NCBI RefSeq assembly: GCF_031877795.1
Contig: NC_133931.1
Span: forward strand, 26,534,264-26,598,263
Reading direction: 5' to 3'
DNA: 64,000 bases
DNA from: Strix aluco
Taxonomy: Eukaryota; Chordata; Aves; Strigiformes; Strigidae
Position 1 is the first letter of the stretch, and every line of letters starts with the position of its first letter. Below are positions 23,456 to 34,799 of the stretch, in pieces. A program made the translations under genes and the position numbers. The notes under the pieces are model-generated. The model did no database searches and was not told where the DNA came from. It saw only the letters and a program-made list of their open reading frames with translations.

Positions 23456-26400
23456 TTGTTTATTGCAATGAAATATGTTACTTTGAAGCCATAGTATTTT
23501 GAACCGATGTCTTCCTTTTCATATTTGTCGTCTCAATGAGTTTTTAAATCTGGAGAGACAATAATATCATATTTATTCCCAGCACTGAAGTATATGACAT
23601 TTGGTCACTGATATTGCTGATTCTACAATTTGGGTTTTCAACTTGAGAGTGCTATAAATCCCCCAATATTCAAAGTGACAATTGCAAAAATATTCTTCTT
23701 CCACCTTCTAGAAATAATGTCATAAACATTGTCAAAATTGATTAAGTTTAAAGGGCAGCAAGGTCTAATCTCTGCATAAGGGACAAGATGAAAGCCACAT
23801 GCTCCAGAATTTTAATGAGAATTCCACAGTTGACTTAAGCTGGCTGTTCCAGTGATGGAAAAGTTCCAGGTATTATCTATATCCCCTGTACAGAATTTCC
23901 TCTTTTTACTTCTCAGGCAGAAATCCATTGTGTAGTTTGAACAATGAAGCTGCTGATACTTCTGGGATTAATGCTGTTATAATGATGGTCCAGTCAGTCT
24001 ACTGAATTCAGCAGAGAAAAAACATTTAGTTGTACCATGAAATCTAAGAGCAAAACGTAGTTCCTAAGGTGCATATCTGTATGGCACAGACCTAAAAGAA
24101 TGTAGCAACTTGCAGGTTTTCCTCCTCAAAAAAACAGCAAAAAAATGTATTGATTTACTCCACTGCTCCTAGACTGAATTGGGTAATAGCTTGCCATTAG
24201 CTTGCAGTTCATCATCTGGTGGCATCTAATCAATAGATCAAGTGGTAGTTGCAGTTAATCTTATTTCTACATATCAATGTACAGATCAGCACAGAGTTTT
24301 GTTTGTTTCTTTTCAGCCTCTTCAAGACTGATCCAAGAATTCTTATTGTTGATGATAGGATGGATCCAAAAACCTGCCGTATACCCTCTCTCCCCTTCTG
24401 CAGTTTCCCCATAACCACATCCAGACTTGAGCAATTCACATTACATCCTCAATACAAATTTAATCTTAATCCAAACTCAGTCTTCTCTTTCTCCCATCCC
24501 TTCCCTCTTTTCACATTTCAGACATACCGTCAGCTCTTCCTGTACCTGACTGGCACATTAGGGAATTTCTGCACCTGCTTCTCATCAGGTGCCACCTGGG
24601 TTCCTCTGCCCATCTCTTTTGTTGAGCCCCCTTCCCAGTCCTCTCTCTGACGGTTTCCCACAAACCTCTACTTGAGCAGTTTTTTGCCCTTTCTTTCACA
24701 AAAACAGCAGGCTTTATCCTATAAGTATTTTTATTCTGGACTGCTGTTTGGCATTCCTGACTTTTTCATAGAGCTACCTATACAAGACTAATCCATCTCA
24801 TACGGTTCAATAATTTGGTTTATTTTTCTAATGCTATGTATAAACTAATTGGTGCATGTGGTACAGCAGCACCCCTGCAGTCATAGTCCCCTAAAGGTTC
24901 AGGTCACGGATAGATCTGATCATATATTCTGGCTTTCACTCCAGGGAAAACAGTGGATGTCAGGGTGAAGGAGCTGCTGTGTATGCCTGCTCTTTGCTCA
25001 AGTCCAAATTTCTGGAGTGTATATTTCAGCCCGAGGAGGCTGGAAGTGCTCCAGGGTGCCCAGCTTGGACACAGCCTAAAAGACCAGAACACCCAGGGTC
25101 TATTTTGTTTTTGTTACTTATCTGTGTTTGGGCCCAAGTCAGACAAAACAGAAAGAAAACACAAGGCTGCATTTGTGTTGCCTGCTTTGCAAGTTACTGC
25201 TTTTAGTAATGATACACTCAGATGTATTACACAAAGCTAAGAAATAATGTTCTTAGAAATAACTGTATGGACTTTCATGGAGAATACCAATAAAAATAGA
25301 AACAAATCAAAATTAAAACAAAGACATATCTGATCTATGTTTGACATTTACAAATCATGAACTTCAGATTTGTGTTTGACAGGTCTGTATTGATCCAGCA
25401 GAAAAAAAAAAGTATTTCACTGTGAAGCAACTGAGATAAGTATTAGAAGAAAACATGTGAGTCACAGAAAATGACATTTGGACCCACAAATGAGTAGTGT
25501 GGGTAAATTAACTGAGGACATGTGGCACAAGTTTTGAAATGACAGCAACGAAAAAAGAAAGATGAGGTGAGAGGGATGCAGGGATGCAGTGAAAAGAAGG
25601 AACTGAACGGCAGTGATTGTGCTTGCTTTGGAATGGGCTACTAGCTAGTGGGAAAAGTAATGGATGCAGCTGGAAAAATTACTGAGTTTCAGATGAATTT
25701 TGCAGCTGGGATGGTGACATAAACCGGTGGTCACCAGGACTCTTGTCATTGGTTTATAAGCTGGTCACCCATCCATCTTCAAACATCACTTTCCCTATAG
25801 TGTACACTTCTGAAATTGTGCCCCTCAAAACTGGGGAAGTCATTGGAACAATAAAGAAAAATAGAAAAATAGTTCTTTCAAGAACTAATAGTTTTGTTAT
25901 CTTGTATGAGTCAGCTTGTGTGGGAGTTGAAGAGCTTTGTAGCACATTTGTTAACTCTGTGCAGCTAGTGAAGTTTAGTGTTTAAATGAATGCCTGTGAA
26001 AGTTGTCTCATCCAACTAAATCAATTTATTTTAAGTCTTTGCAACAAATCTGTTCTTACAATCTCTTTGGTATTGGGTTAAATTCCTCAGTATAAAATGA
26101 ATTGCTTATCAGATTTTGCACATTATGAAAGCTGTACCCACAATGTTTCCAGGCTTGAGTCTATTAATTGGTGGAATTTAAAGATGAATACAGATGGTAA
26201 GCCTATTAATAAATGAGGGTAGGGAAGTACACACCGATTCTTAGAAAAATATTATATGTGGAGTGTACTGTGTAGTTTAAGATAAGACTGATTTTCATCC
26301 CCAAGGAATTTTTATATATACTTGCAAATTAGACCTAATATATGATTGTAAAAGGAAAGGGCAACTCTGCAGCAGGATGAAATTGCTCACTTTTAGTGTA

Positions 26401-26896
26401 AAATAGAAAGAGTCTCATTAAGACAGATTATTAAACAAAAGAGAGAGTAAACATCTCTTGGCTGAGGATAAGGGAAAAAATGTTTAAATCAAATACAGCA
26501 TCTCTATCCAGTTTAACACACTGTGAAGAGGCAGTCTGTAACATCCAGACATGTACTTTCAGAGCTTGGTACAGATGTGCATGTGCTTTGGAGGGTTTAG
26601 AGGCTGTGGCAGAGACAGTGCAATGTTTTATGAGAATACCGTGAGTGCCAGGACCAACAACCAACTGTGTGATGCTGCCACAGTCCTACCTGGTTGTGAC
26701 TTTGGCCCCAGCTGGGGTGCGTGCGGGTGAGTGGGGCTGTCAGAAGCTGACAGCAAAATGGCACTTAAAGAAGCCTACTTTGGAGTAGGATATGTATATG
26801 TAGCCCAGGGAAAGTGAAAAGCTGCCGAGGTGGTGCAGAGAGTATGATACCACATGCTGAACTATGAATGTCTTTTGAGGTCTGTGTTACAAAAAA
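23456..26896. other. Intergenic DNA, no gene seen
   Basis: Mostly AT-rich. The 24.25-24.70 kb part is pyrimidine-rich on the plus strand and gives a 133-codon frame (24249-24650) rich in Phe, Leu, Ser and Pro, with no recognisable domain. Such composition commonly produces long chance frames. No repeat boundary was identified. Confidence 0.55.
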
Positions 26897-27908
26897 TCAT
26901 AGAATCATAGAATGGTTTGGGTTGGAAGGGACCTCAAAGATTGTCAAGTTCCCACCCCCCTACTATGGCAGGGACACCACCCACTAGACCAGGTTGCTCA
27001 AGGCTCCATCCAACCTGGCCTTGAACACTTCCAGGGGTGGAGCATCTACAACCTCCTTGGGCAACCTGTTCTAGTGCCTCATCACCCTCACAGTAAAAAA
27101 CTTCTTCCTTATATTTAATCTAAACCTCCCCTCCCTCAGCTTCCACCCATTACCCCTCATCCTATCATTACAGTCCCTTGTAAAAAGTCCCTCCCCAGCC
27201 TTCTTGTAGGCACCCTTCAGGTACTGGAAGGCCACTATGAGGTCTCCCCAGAGCCTTCTCTTTTGCAGGCTGAACAAGCCCAACTCTCTCAGCTTGTCCT
27301 CATAGGAGAGGTGTTGCAGCCCTCTGATCATCTTGGTAGCCCTCCTCTGGACTCGTTCTAACAGTTCTATATCCTTCTTGTGTTGGGGGCTCCAGAGCTG
27401 GACACAGTATTCCAGGTGGGGTCTCACGAGGGCAGAGGGGCAGAATTACCTCCCTCGACCTACTGGCCACACTTCTTTTGATGCAGTCCAGAATCTGGTT
27501 GGCTTTTTGGGCTGCAAGCGCACACTGTTGGCTCATGTTGATCTCATCATCCACCAACACGCCCAAGTCCTTCTCCCCAGGACTGTTCTCAGTCCACTCA
27601 TTACCCAGCCTGTATTTGTGCTTGGGATTGCCCTGGCCCAGGTGCAGGACCTTACACTTGGCCTTGTTAAGCTTCATGAGGTTGGCCTGGGCCCACCTCT
27701 CCAGCCTGTCCCAGGTCCCTCTGGATGGCATCCCTTCCCTCCAGTGTGTCAACCACACCACACAGCTTGGTGTCATCAGCAAACTTGCTGAGGGTCCACT
27801 CCATCCCACTATCCATATCGCCAACAAAGATATTAAACAGTACCAGTCCCAGTACTGATCCTTGAGGGACACCACTTGTCACTGGTCTCCACTTGGACAT
27901 TGAACCAT
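26897..27908 (-). mobile_element. CR1 LINE, 5'-truncated, with reverse-transcriptase remnant
   Basis: This is the best-preserved LINE in the window. The 3' terminus is at 26897, where the plus strand reads TCATAGAATCATAGAATGG, the complement of the CR1 octamer tail (ATTCTATG repeats). Reading leftwards from 27900 the reverse-transcriptase core is visible: [11 protein letters not shown] (about 27876-27844) and the catalytic FADDTKL (about 27783-27763). The thumb and C-terminal parts follow, including LDLG-type [22 protein letters not shown] and [14 protein letters not shown]. The frame shifts at least twice (near 27.7 kb and near 27.43 kb), so it cannot encode an active enzyme. ORF1, the endonuclease and the 5' part of the RT are missing. 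Good octamer and motif preservation suggest it is younger than the other CR1 pieces here. Confidence 0.97.
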
Positions 27909-30900
27909 GAAAGAAAGAAGGATAAACTCAGATCAGTTCCTTTTCAGTTGATGAGGGTGTAGGAGTGTGGAGATCTTGCAGGACAGTCCTGTAAAAGAGT
28001 TTAAACAGAAGGCTTAATGACCAATTCTCACCTTCTTATTTCAGCAAGCTTCTTTCTGATATGTGCAGAGCCTACCGGCTCCTGGCATGTACACCACAGC
28101 CTCAAGCAAGAATACTTTGTGGATAACTTGGGCTAGGATCTAACCCATATTACTCTCCATGCAGTACTGGGGGCTCTAAGAGATATGCAGTGACTTTAAA
28201 TTCTGTGATGCAAACAACGAGGACTTGACTTTAGCTGCTTAAAAAGAAGCCTTTTCTTACTGAAACATCCTGCAGAAGTTAATCTGGGAGATGAAATGAA
28301 TAAATTCAAACTAGTCAAATAGAAGTTTTATGAAAGTGATTCTAAAACCCACAAAATGTAATAGGCAGTGATATTACCAGTGAAAAAGCCTACAGGATTG
28401 GCTAAACTGTCTATAGACCATGCTCTGTTTAACTGCACCACTGTTACTCTAGTAGGAAAAAACTGCAGATGGAAATAAATACTAATTCGTTATGACTAAT
28501 GAGTGGTTGTATCCTAACCTTATCCAAGTACCTTTCTAGTATTTCATTTAGCCTGGGAAATTATATCTGCTCCTTTAACTGCAGTCTCTCTTCTGGAACT
28601 GCTGTTGTCTGAACTAACTTCAGCAGGCTTTGTCTTAGCCTGATGGTCAAAGATGTTTTTAGCTGAGCACAGAGTGAAGTTACAGCTTTGTAAACAGCTT
28701 AACTAATGACTGTACTTACTTTAATTGGTCTACAGACAAAGTGTTATATTGTGTGTCAGTCTAATTCATTTCTGAGAGACTGATGGAAATTGCTATTTTA
28801 ATTATTGATCCTTTGACTCACTAAGCTCCCTGTTAACTTCCCAGACTTACACTGTTGCCCATAGGTGATAAAGTTTTAAAGTACAGTGGCCCAGTATGGC
28901 TGTACAATATTATAATTAATATTTTTATAAGCATTTAGAATATGGTAGGCACCTCAGAAAACAAGAACATGTCCTTGTCCTAAGAGCTGCATTTGCGATG
29001 ACACAGATGTCCATCATATGCTAGAAAGCTAGATAACAGGGAAGGCATGAGAAGAAAGAGAAGGATAAAAACACGGCAGCATGGGTATGCACCAAGGTAC
29101 AAATACAGCAGTGCAGCTTCTTTTCATTACCTCTCTCACCCTAGACTTCTCAAAGGAAAAATAATGGAATTGAACTTTTGGTGTTGACTTGAGTAGGAGG
29201 AAGCTGATGGATTGAGGGAAGGTTGGAAGAAGAACACCCTTCATGCTATGAAATTACAGAAAAGCGGATAAATATAAGTTAAACTTGCATATGTACTGAT
29301 TTAATCCTGAATGCCAATGTGCAAATTTCACTGTATATTATAAATGTAGAATAAAGTTCTTACAAAACTTAAGTTACCAAGCTCCCATTGGCATAACTGC
29401 AGCCTAAATTTTACTCATCTTCTTCACTGGTTTAAAATCTCTTGATCAAATCCAAATCACCTTTTTAAGACTCTGGGATAATCCTTCAGGAATAGCTTCA
29501 GTAGTTCAGGGCTGTAGTTTGTGCTGCTTTATGATCAGTCTTTTGTATTTCCTGTACCTAATTATGCATTTTAATGAAGCTTGCCTCTATAACTTTCATC
29601 TCCCAAAGAGATGATAATTTTCACTTAGAATAATTTTAGAATTCTTTTAGATGATTAGTATTCTTTAGAATATATAATTTTTCTACTCTGCCAGTCGGAA
29701 AAATCATACTAGCAATTTATGCCTGTTCTAGCCTCAAAACCTACATGAGTTTAACCAAGCCAATTTTAAGTCACACTGTTAGATAATCTGTGGAAATCTA
29801 TCTGCGAATATCCTTTTGTATTGGTTTGGACTGATAGATATTGATACAAATAAAGAAGATGCAAGCTAGGTTTAAGTGGATATGACAGCATTTGCAATAC
29901 ACATTTGCAGTGATTCCCCTGTGTCAGTTTTTACATCAGTTTAAGTTTTACTGCTGAAACGTGCTTCAAGACCTTCAGTTTTTTTCATTTTACACACAGA
30001 AGCTGACCTTTCAGCCCTGTGCCAGCAGTAGGTCTGGAGGTCTGGTTGGTATGGATGTTACCACCCACGGTCTCCATTGACTGAGGTGGACGGTCCCAAG
30101 GTACCATCGGCAAAAAGGTCAGGGGAGTGAGCAGGCGGGGGGGAAGATGTGGTGGTGGCTGGGCATGATGGGTTGCTTATTTGCACAGGCACAGAAAAGA
30201 TTGGAAATTACTGAGTGAAAACAGAGCTGAGCAAGCTTAAAGAGCCTCCCATGAATTTGTGACTTAGAGCTGTCAGTGTTGCCAACTATTTTTAATGCTT
30301 GCCTTGCGGGCACAGCTAGAAGTACGAGTTTGATAGCAGGCACAGGTGGTGCCATGGCCTATCCCATATTGTCCTAGGTCATGGGGCGCAGAGGAGAATA
30401 TTACTGCCTGGAGTCCTCACCAGCTAGGTGGGGAGCTGGAAGTGGGGGTGATTGCAATGAACGTTGAGTAATTGAGAGCAGCGACTGCGTGTGTTTGTTG
30501 GGGAGGGCTGGAACAGCTGGAAGTGCTGACACAGACCCTTTGCAATCCTGCTGGGATCATCGTCCCTTAAATGGATTTTCATAATTGGAAGAGTACGAAT
30601 AACATAAATAAAAGGTGGTGATTTACCTTGCATTTCTTCTTGTTGTTTCCTGGTGTTTTATAGCATAGTTGTGTGCTGTCTCTGTTAGTAGGCAGTGGGT
30701 AGTCTGCTCATATGAAATATTAATAATTGCTTCTAAATTATTGTTTTGTTAAATATAATCTTCTCTAATGAAAACACTGAGGATGAGTATTATTCATTGT
30801 ACATTTTTGTGTGTTTCTGTGAAGGTATTTTTATTTTGCTTGCTTAAGGAAATTACACTTATGTGGTAACACACATAAACATGTGTGTGTATTATGTTTA

Positions 30901-31894
30901 TGAAGGCATATGAATACACGTGCCTTAGTGCCTTAGTGCTTGTCTGCCCAATTAATTTTTCAAGCTAGTGACTGATTTCTACCAAATTTAATAAAGCAGT
31001 AGGAGTCACTGTGTTCTTGTACCTTCTGTAAAAAAATAGACATCCTTGTAGAGGAAAGAAGCCCTTTCAGGGACCTCACCAAAGGGAAGGCTACTGTCCT
31101 TAAAAGACAGCAAGGAATCCCTGTGGAAGGTTTCCCCCTTGAGATGTAAATCAGTCATTAGCTCCACTGCTGAGAAAACTACTCATTTACTCTATTTGGA
31201 TAACTTCTGTTATTCATGTCAGGATATTCGTGTCAGGAGACAATTGATTTGCTAATTGTAATGAGAACTTTAAAAGGACTATTGAGGAAGTGGAGAGCTA
31301 TTTTTTCAAACAACTTATGTAAATAATAGGAGCTACATGGTGTCTCTGTCCCTTCTCAAAAGGGACCATAAAAGCAGAGGGAGAATGGGTGCAACACCGG
31401 AGTCAATGTTCTCAGTTACTGAAGTGGTAATTCAGAGTAACTCAGGAATCATGCTGGGATGCCTGAGAGGAAAGTTTAAAAAGACAAGAGGAGATGTGAA
31501 TGAGATATGAACTGTGGGAAGGAGAACCCATCAATGGTAATGGGAGAGGATGCAGGCTAAGTATAAATATCAGATAGGAAATATGATTGCTTTGGAGAAG
31601 ACATACCTGAGCCATCTTTAGTTTAGGTGCCATATATATAGGTGCTATATATAACAAACAGCTGCCGAGAAGCACCGAGCTTCTGACTCAGAGAAGTCAC
31701 CTGCTTCTCAGAAGCTGTTGAAACATATTAATGGGGTGCAACATCTCAGCCCTTCCAGTTCCTTTCTTGCACAGCTGCTATTGCAAAAGATTTTCATGTT
31801 ACAGGAATGGGGGTCATTTGGGATCTTTGGATTGCAAAGGAAAATCCCAGAGAAACTGGAAACAGCCTGGGACTTGTCAGGGTGGATGTATAAT
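27909..31894. other. Intergenic DNA, no gene seen
   Basis: AT-rich sequence with no recognised repeat. A local GC-richer patch at 30.0-30.6 kb has short frames on the minus strand only. Short TG-rich simple sequence occurs near 30.8-30.9 kb. There is no exon-like structure. Confidence 0.55.
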
Positions 31895-33150
31895 ATTTAC
31901 AGATAGAGGTTGGCATGAAGGCTTGAAGGAGGTCCAATTAGATCAGCTTACTCAGAACCACGTCCAGTCAGGTTTTGAACAACTCCAGAGATGGTGGATC
32001 CATAACCTCTCAGGGCAACCTGGTCCAGTATTTGACAACCTTTGTAGTGGAAAAGGTTTTCCTAATCTTTAATGGGAATTTTGCATGTTTCAGTTCGTGT
32101 CTGTTGCCTTTGGTCGCATCTCCATTCACCTCTGAGGAGAGTGGCTCCATCTCCTCTGTACCCTCCCATCAGGTAGCTGAAGATAGCAGTAAGATGCCTC
32201 ACTGAGCCTTCTTTCTCCAGGCAGAATAAAGCCAGGTTTCTCATCCTCTCCTTGTACATCTTGTGCTTCAGCCCTGACCATATTGATGGTTCTTTACTGG
32301 CCTTGCTGCAGTATGTCCATGTTTTTCTTGTACTGGGAACCCCTACTGTACACAGTCCTCCAGATGTGATCTCCTTAGTGCCAAACAGAGGAAGAACCAC
32401 TTGATTCAAGCTGCTGGCTACACTCCTGCTAGAACAGACTAGTATGTGTTGGCCACCTTTGCTTCAAGGCCATGCTGCTGATGGTGTTCAATGTACTGCC
32501 CACCAAGACACCTAGGTCCTTTTTGAAAAAGCTGGTTTTTCCCATTTTTTTTTCTCAGCTTGTACTGTTGCGTAGGATTATTGCATCTACATTGGAAGAT
32601 TTGGTATTTGACTTCTCTGAACTAGGTAAGATTCCTGGCAGCCCTTTTCTCAAACTTTTCAAAGTCTCTCTTGTATAGCAGCTCTACCTGCATCATATCA
32701 ACTGCTCCACTCAGTTTGAACTCATCTGTGAATTTACTGAGAATGTCTTCTAGGTCTTTAATAAGTACATCAAACAGTATTTGCCCCAGTATCTATTCCC
32801 AAGAGATGCCACTAGTAATCAGCTAACAGTTGGGCTTTGTGCCACTGATCACAACCCTTTGAACCTGGCAGACCAGACAATTTTGTGTCCGTCATCCATG
32901 TATCCAGCCAATATCTCACCAACTTGGCCATAGAAGACTATGACAAAGGCCTTGCTAAAGTCAATGTATAAATTATCCTACTGCTTTCTCCTTTCCCACT
33001 GTTCCAATCATTTATTCATACAAAGCTATCATGTTAGTCTGGCAGAATCTGCCTGTGGTAAATCTGTGCCGGCTGTTCCTAGTCATGTTCTTGTTCATGT
33101 TTTTGAACATGTGTTTACATATTTGAATTGTTTCCTTGTGTTGTCTAGAG
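31895..33150 (-). mobile_element. CR1 LINE fragment, 5'-truncated, minus orientation
   Basis: A longer sister of the 23.06 kb copy. The shared 3' block begins at about 31929 (GGTCCAATTAGATCAG) and continues through CAGGGCAACCTGGTCCAGTA and TTTCCTAATCTTTAATG. It then runs further into the reverse-transcriptase region: GATGCCACTAGTAATCAG near 32810 and ATCCAGCCAATATCTCACC near 32900 correspond to positions upstream of those present in the 26.9 kb copy. Many stops and indels leave no usable ORF. The extreme 3' 30-40 bp are diverged, so the left boundary is approximate. Confidence 0.88.
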
Positions 33151-33189
33151 TACATACTAATTAAAGTATTTTTCCCTAATTAAACAGGA

Positions 33190-33870
33190 CATGGTGAATC
33201 ACTCTACAGAGGCATTAGTGCAAATGACAAGAAACCTTTAAGTGTATTAGGAACAGCAAACTTATAAAGGAAGTGATGGCTTTTACCAGCTTTCAAAGAA
33301 TTAAACAAATGGTTATGACAGCTGAACAGGCTGCCAAAAACCTGAATAATTTCTTTGTATAGGTCCTCCCTTCACAAGATGTCAGGCAGTTCACTACATT
33401 GATCTTACTTGTGTCAGATAAAGATGGAATAGTGTCAAGGAACAATTTTTCAAAGGAAGAGGTAAAAAAACTCCAGGACTGTGTGAAAGAACACCCAGGA
33501 ATTGCAAAGACATCCAGTAATGAGGATATTAGTTAAAGCTTCCAGCACTGACACATGACTCGAATTGAAACTGCCACTGATTAAAATCACCACACAAAGA
33601 AAGAGAATAGTAGCAAATTTGGGGATGATCCTAGAAAAGTCAATAAAACTTATATTAGATGAACTGGATGAAATGCTAGCTAGAAATAGTTATAAAGCAT
33701 CCAGATGACATGATATGACAGAACATGAATGATACTTATGTAAAGGAAAATCTTACATCTGTAGAGCAGGAATCCTTTAAATACTTAAACAAATAAACAG
33801 AATTCATAGACACAATTTGTTTGGATTTTAAAAGCTATTGATATCTACTGAAGTATTGATGAAGTAAATA
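33190..33870 (+). mobile_element. Ancient CR1/L3-like LINE fragment (ORF2 RT region), plus orientation
   Basis: Diverged sequence follows the amniote CR1/L3 ORF2 layout in sense orientation. First comes a segment like AATAATTTCTTTG (about 33343), then the GTGTCAGATAAAG and GGAAGAGGT block near 33412-33462. A later block with CATGAATGATACTTATGTAA and AAAGGAAAATCTTAC near 33725-33757 leads to TTGGATTTTAAAAGC at about 33820, matching the conserved 'LDF-K-AFD' RT motif region. About 200 bp between the blocks is not alignable by eye. There are many stops. It lies between the minus-strand CR1 and the LTR element. Confidence 0.6.
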
Positions 33871-33949
33871 ATTATTAGTGATGAGTTAGTGTGAATAGAT
33901 TTAAACAAGTAAAAACTAAATTTAAATTAATTTATTTTAAGTCAGTAGG

Positions 33950-34504
33950 CTGTAGGCCAAGTAACCTGTAGCCGGCATAAGCAACAGCTAACATAATTAA
34001 TTTATGGTTAAACCTTCCTCCCCCTCTCCTAATGAAGAAGAGTAGCTGTTGCCATTGCATTATCTAAGACTCCCTAAGCAAAACAGAGGGAGATAAGGAA
34101 AGCCAAAAAAAGCCTCCTTGGAAAGATAAAGAAAGGAATGCAACAGCTGAGGGAGGAAAAGTGACTGCTGAGGTAAGCAGAGGCATTACCAGCTTTAAAC
34201 AAAGAACTGGAAAAAAATTATAAAAGGTGACCAGAACAGAGAACTTGTGAATGCTTTGAACTTGTGAATGCTTTGAACTTAAAGGAGTTGAATCTGCATG
34301 ATCTCTGCTGTAGACCATCTCCAGATTCTCAAGACTCACAGGACATCTGGCCAACAGACTGGTGAGATTTTATTAACAGAGGCTACATTTCACCGCTTAG
34401 CTCTGCATAGTTGTGTATGTTCCAGTAAAGCTTGTCTGTTAGGGTTAGACTTTTTTATCTCAGCTGTTGACTGCCCGCTACCCACATTTATCACTTTGGC
34501 AACG
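33950..34504 (+). repeat. 5' LTR of the decayed retroelement
   Basis: Matches the right copy in order: CAACAGCTGA(G/A), GGAAAAG, AACTTAAAGGAG(T/C)TGAAT, TGCATAGTTGTG or its counterpart, CTGCCCGCTA, and CACTTTGGCAAC at the end. A TATA-like TATAAAA occurs at 34219-34225. It has its own 17 bp duplication at 34241-34274 that is absent from the right copy. The start coordinate is approximate. Confidence 0.7.
34241..34274. repeat. 17 bp tandem duplication inside the 5' LTR
   Basis: Two exact copies of GAACTTGTGAATGCTTT lie head to tail just downstream of the TATA-like box. The right LTR lacks the second unit, so the duplication arose after insertion or in one LTR only. Confidence 0.95.
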
Positions 34505-34508
34505 GATT

Positions 34509-34526
34509 TGGCATTTCTGGGTGGGC
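34509..34526 (+). other. Primer-binding site complementary to tRNA-Asn
   Basis: TGGCATTTCTGGGTGGGC lies 4 bp after the apparent LTR end. It matches the complement of the 3' end of vertebrate tRNA-Asn (TGGCGTCCCTGGGTGGGC) at 15 of 18 positions. All three differences are transitions of the kind produced by CpG decay and ageing. Similarity continues weakly for a few bases beyond (CTTGAAGC against CTCGAACC). The position relative to the LTR supports a real primer site. Confidence 0.65.
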
Positions 34527-34744
34527 TTGAAGCTTAAGTAAACTGAGAGAGATAACCTTCCAGGACTAGAGGTTTGAAGGATCATAATTTCCTTCTCTGA
34601 ATTCAAGGAAGGTGATAGTGCTGAGATAACTTTGTTTTAAATAGGAGCAGTTATCTCCTCATACATTACTATAAAAGAGATTGGAAATAACTGGAAGTTA
34701 GCAATTCATGCTTCAGATGTATATCCCTCCCATCTGGTCACCTA

Positions 34745-34799
34745 TGGCATGCCAGGAGGCATACTTGTGGCATGCCAGGAGGCATACTTGTGGCATACC
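34745..34799. repeat. 23 bp tandem repeat, 2.4 copies
   Basis: Two exact units of 23 bp starting TGGCATGCCAGGAGGC, then a partial third (TGGCATACC), lie about 220 bp into the internal region of the LTR element. Confidence 0.92.

Noticed and set aside
24249..24650. Plus-strand 133-codon frame
   Set aside because: Pyrimidine-rich strand gives a Phe/Leu/Ser/Pro-biased peptide; no domain, no splice pattern.
27333..27858. Plus-strand frames of 152 and 126 codons at 27.3-27.9 kb
   Set aside because: They are the antisense strand of the CR1 reverse-transcriptase region.
23100..32205. Similar plus-strand peptides starting Met-Asn-Asn-Ser at 23100 and 31975
   Set aside because: Looked like a paralogous small protein pair, but both are antisense translations of the same CR1 3' end.
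34509..34526. Primer-binding site for tRNA-Pro, Lys, Leu, Trp or His
   Set aside because: After the initial TGG, the sequence fits those tRNAs poorly, whereas tRNA-Asn matches 15 of 18 positions.
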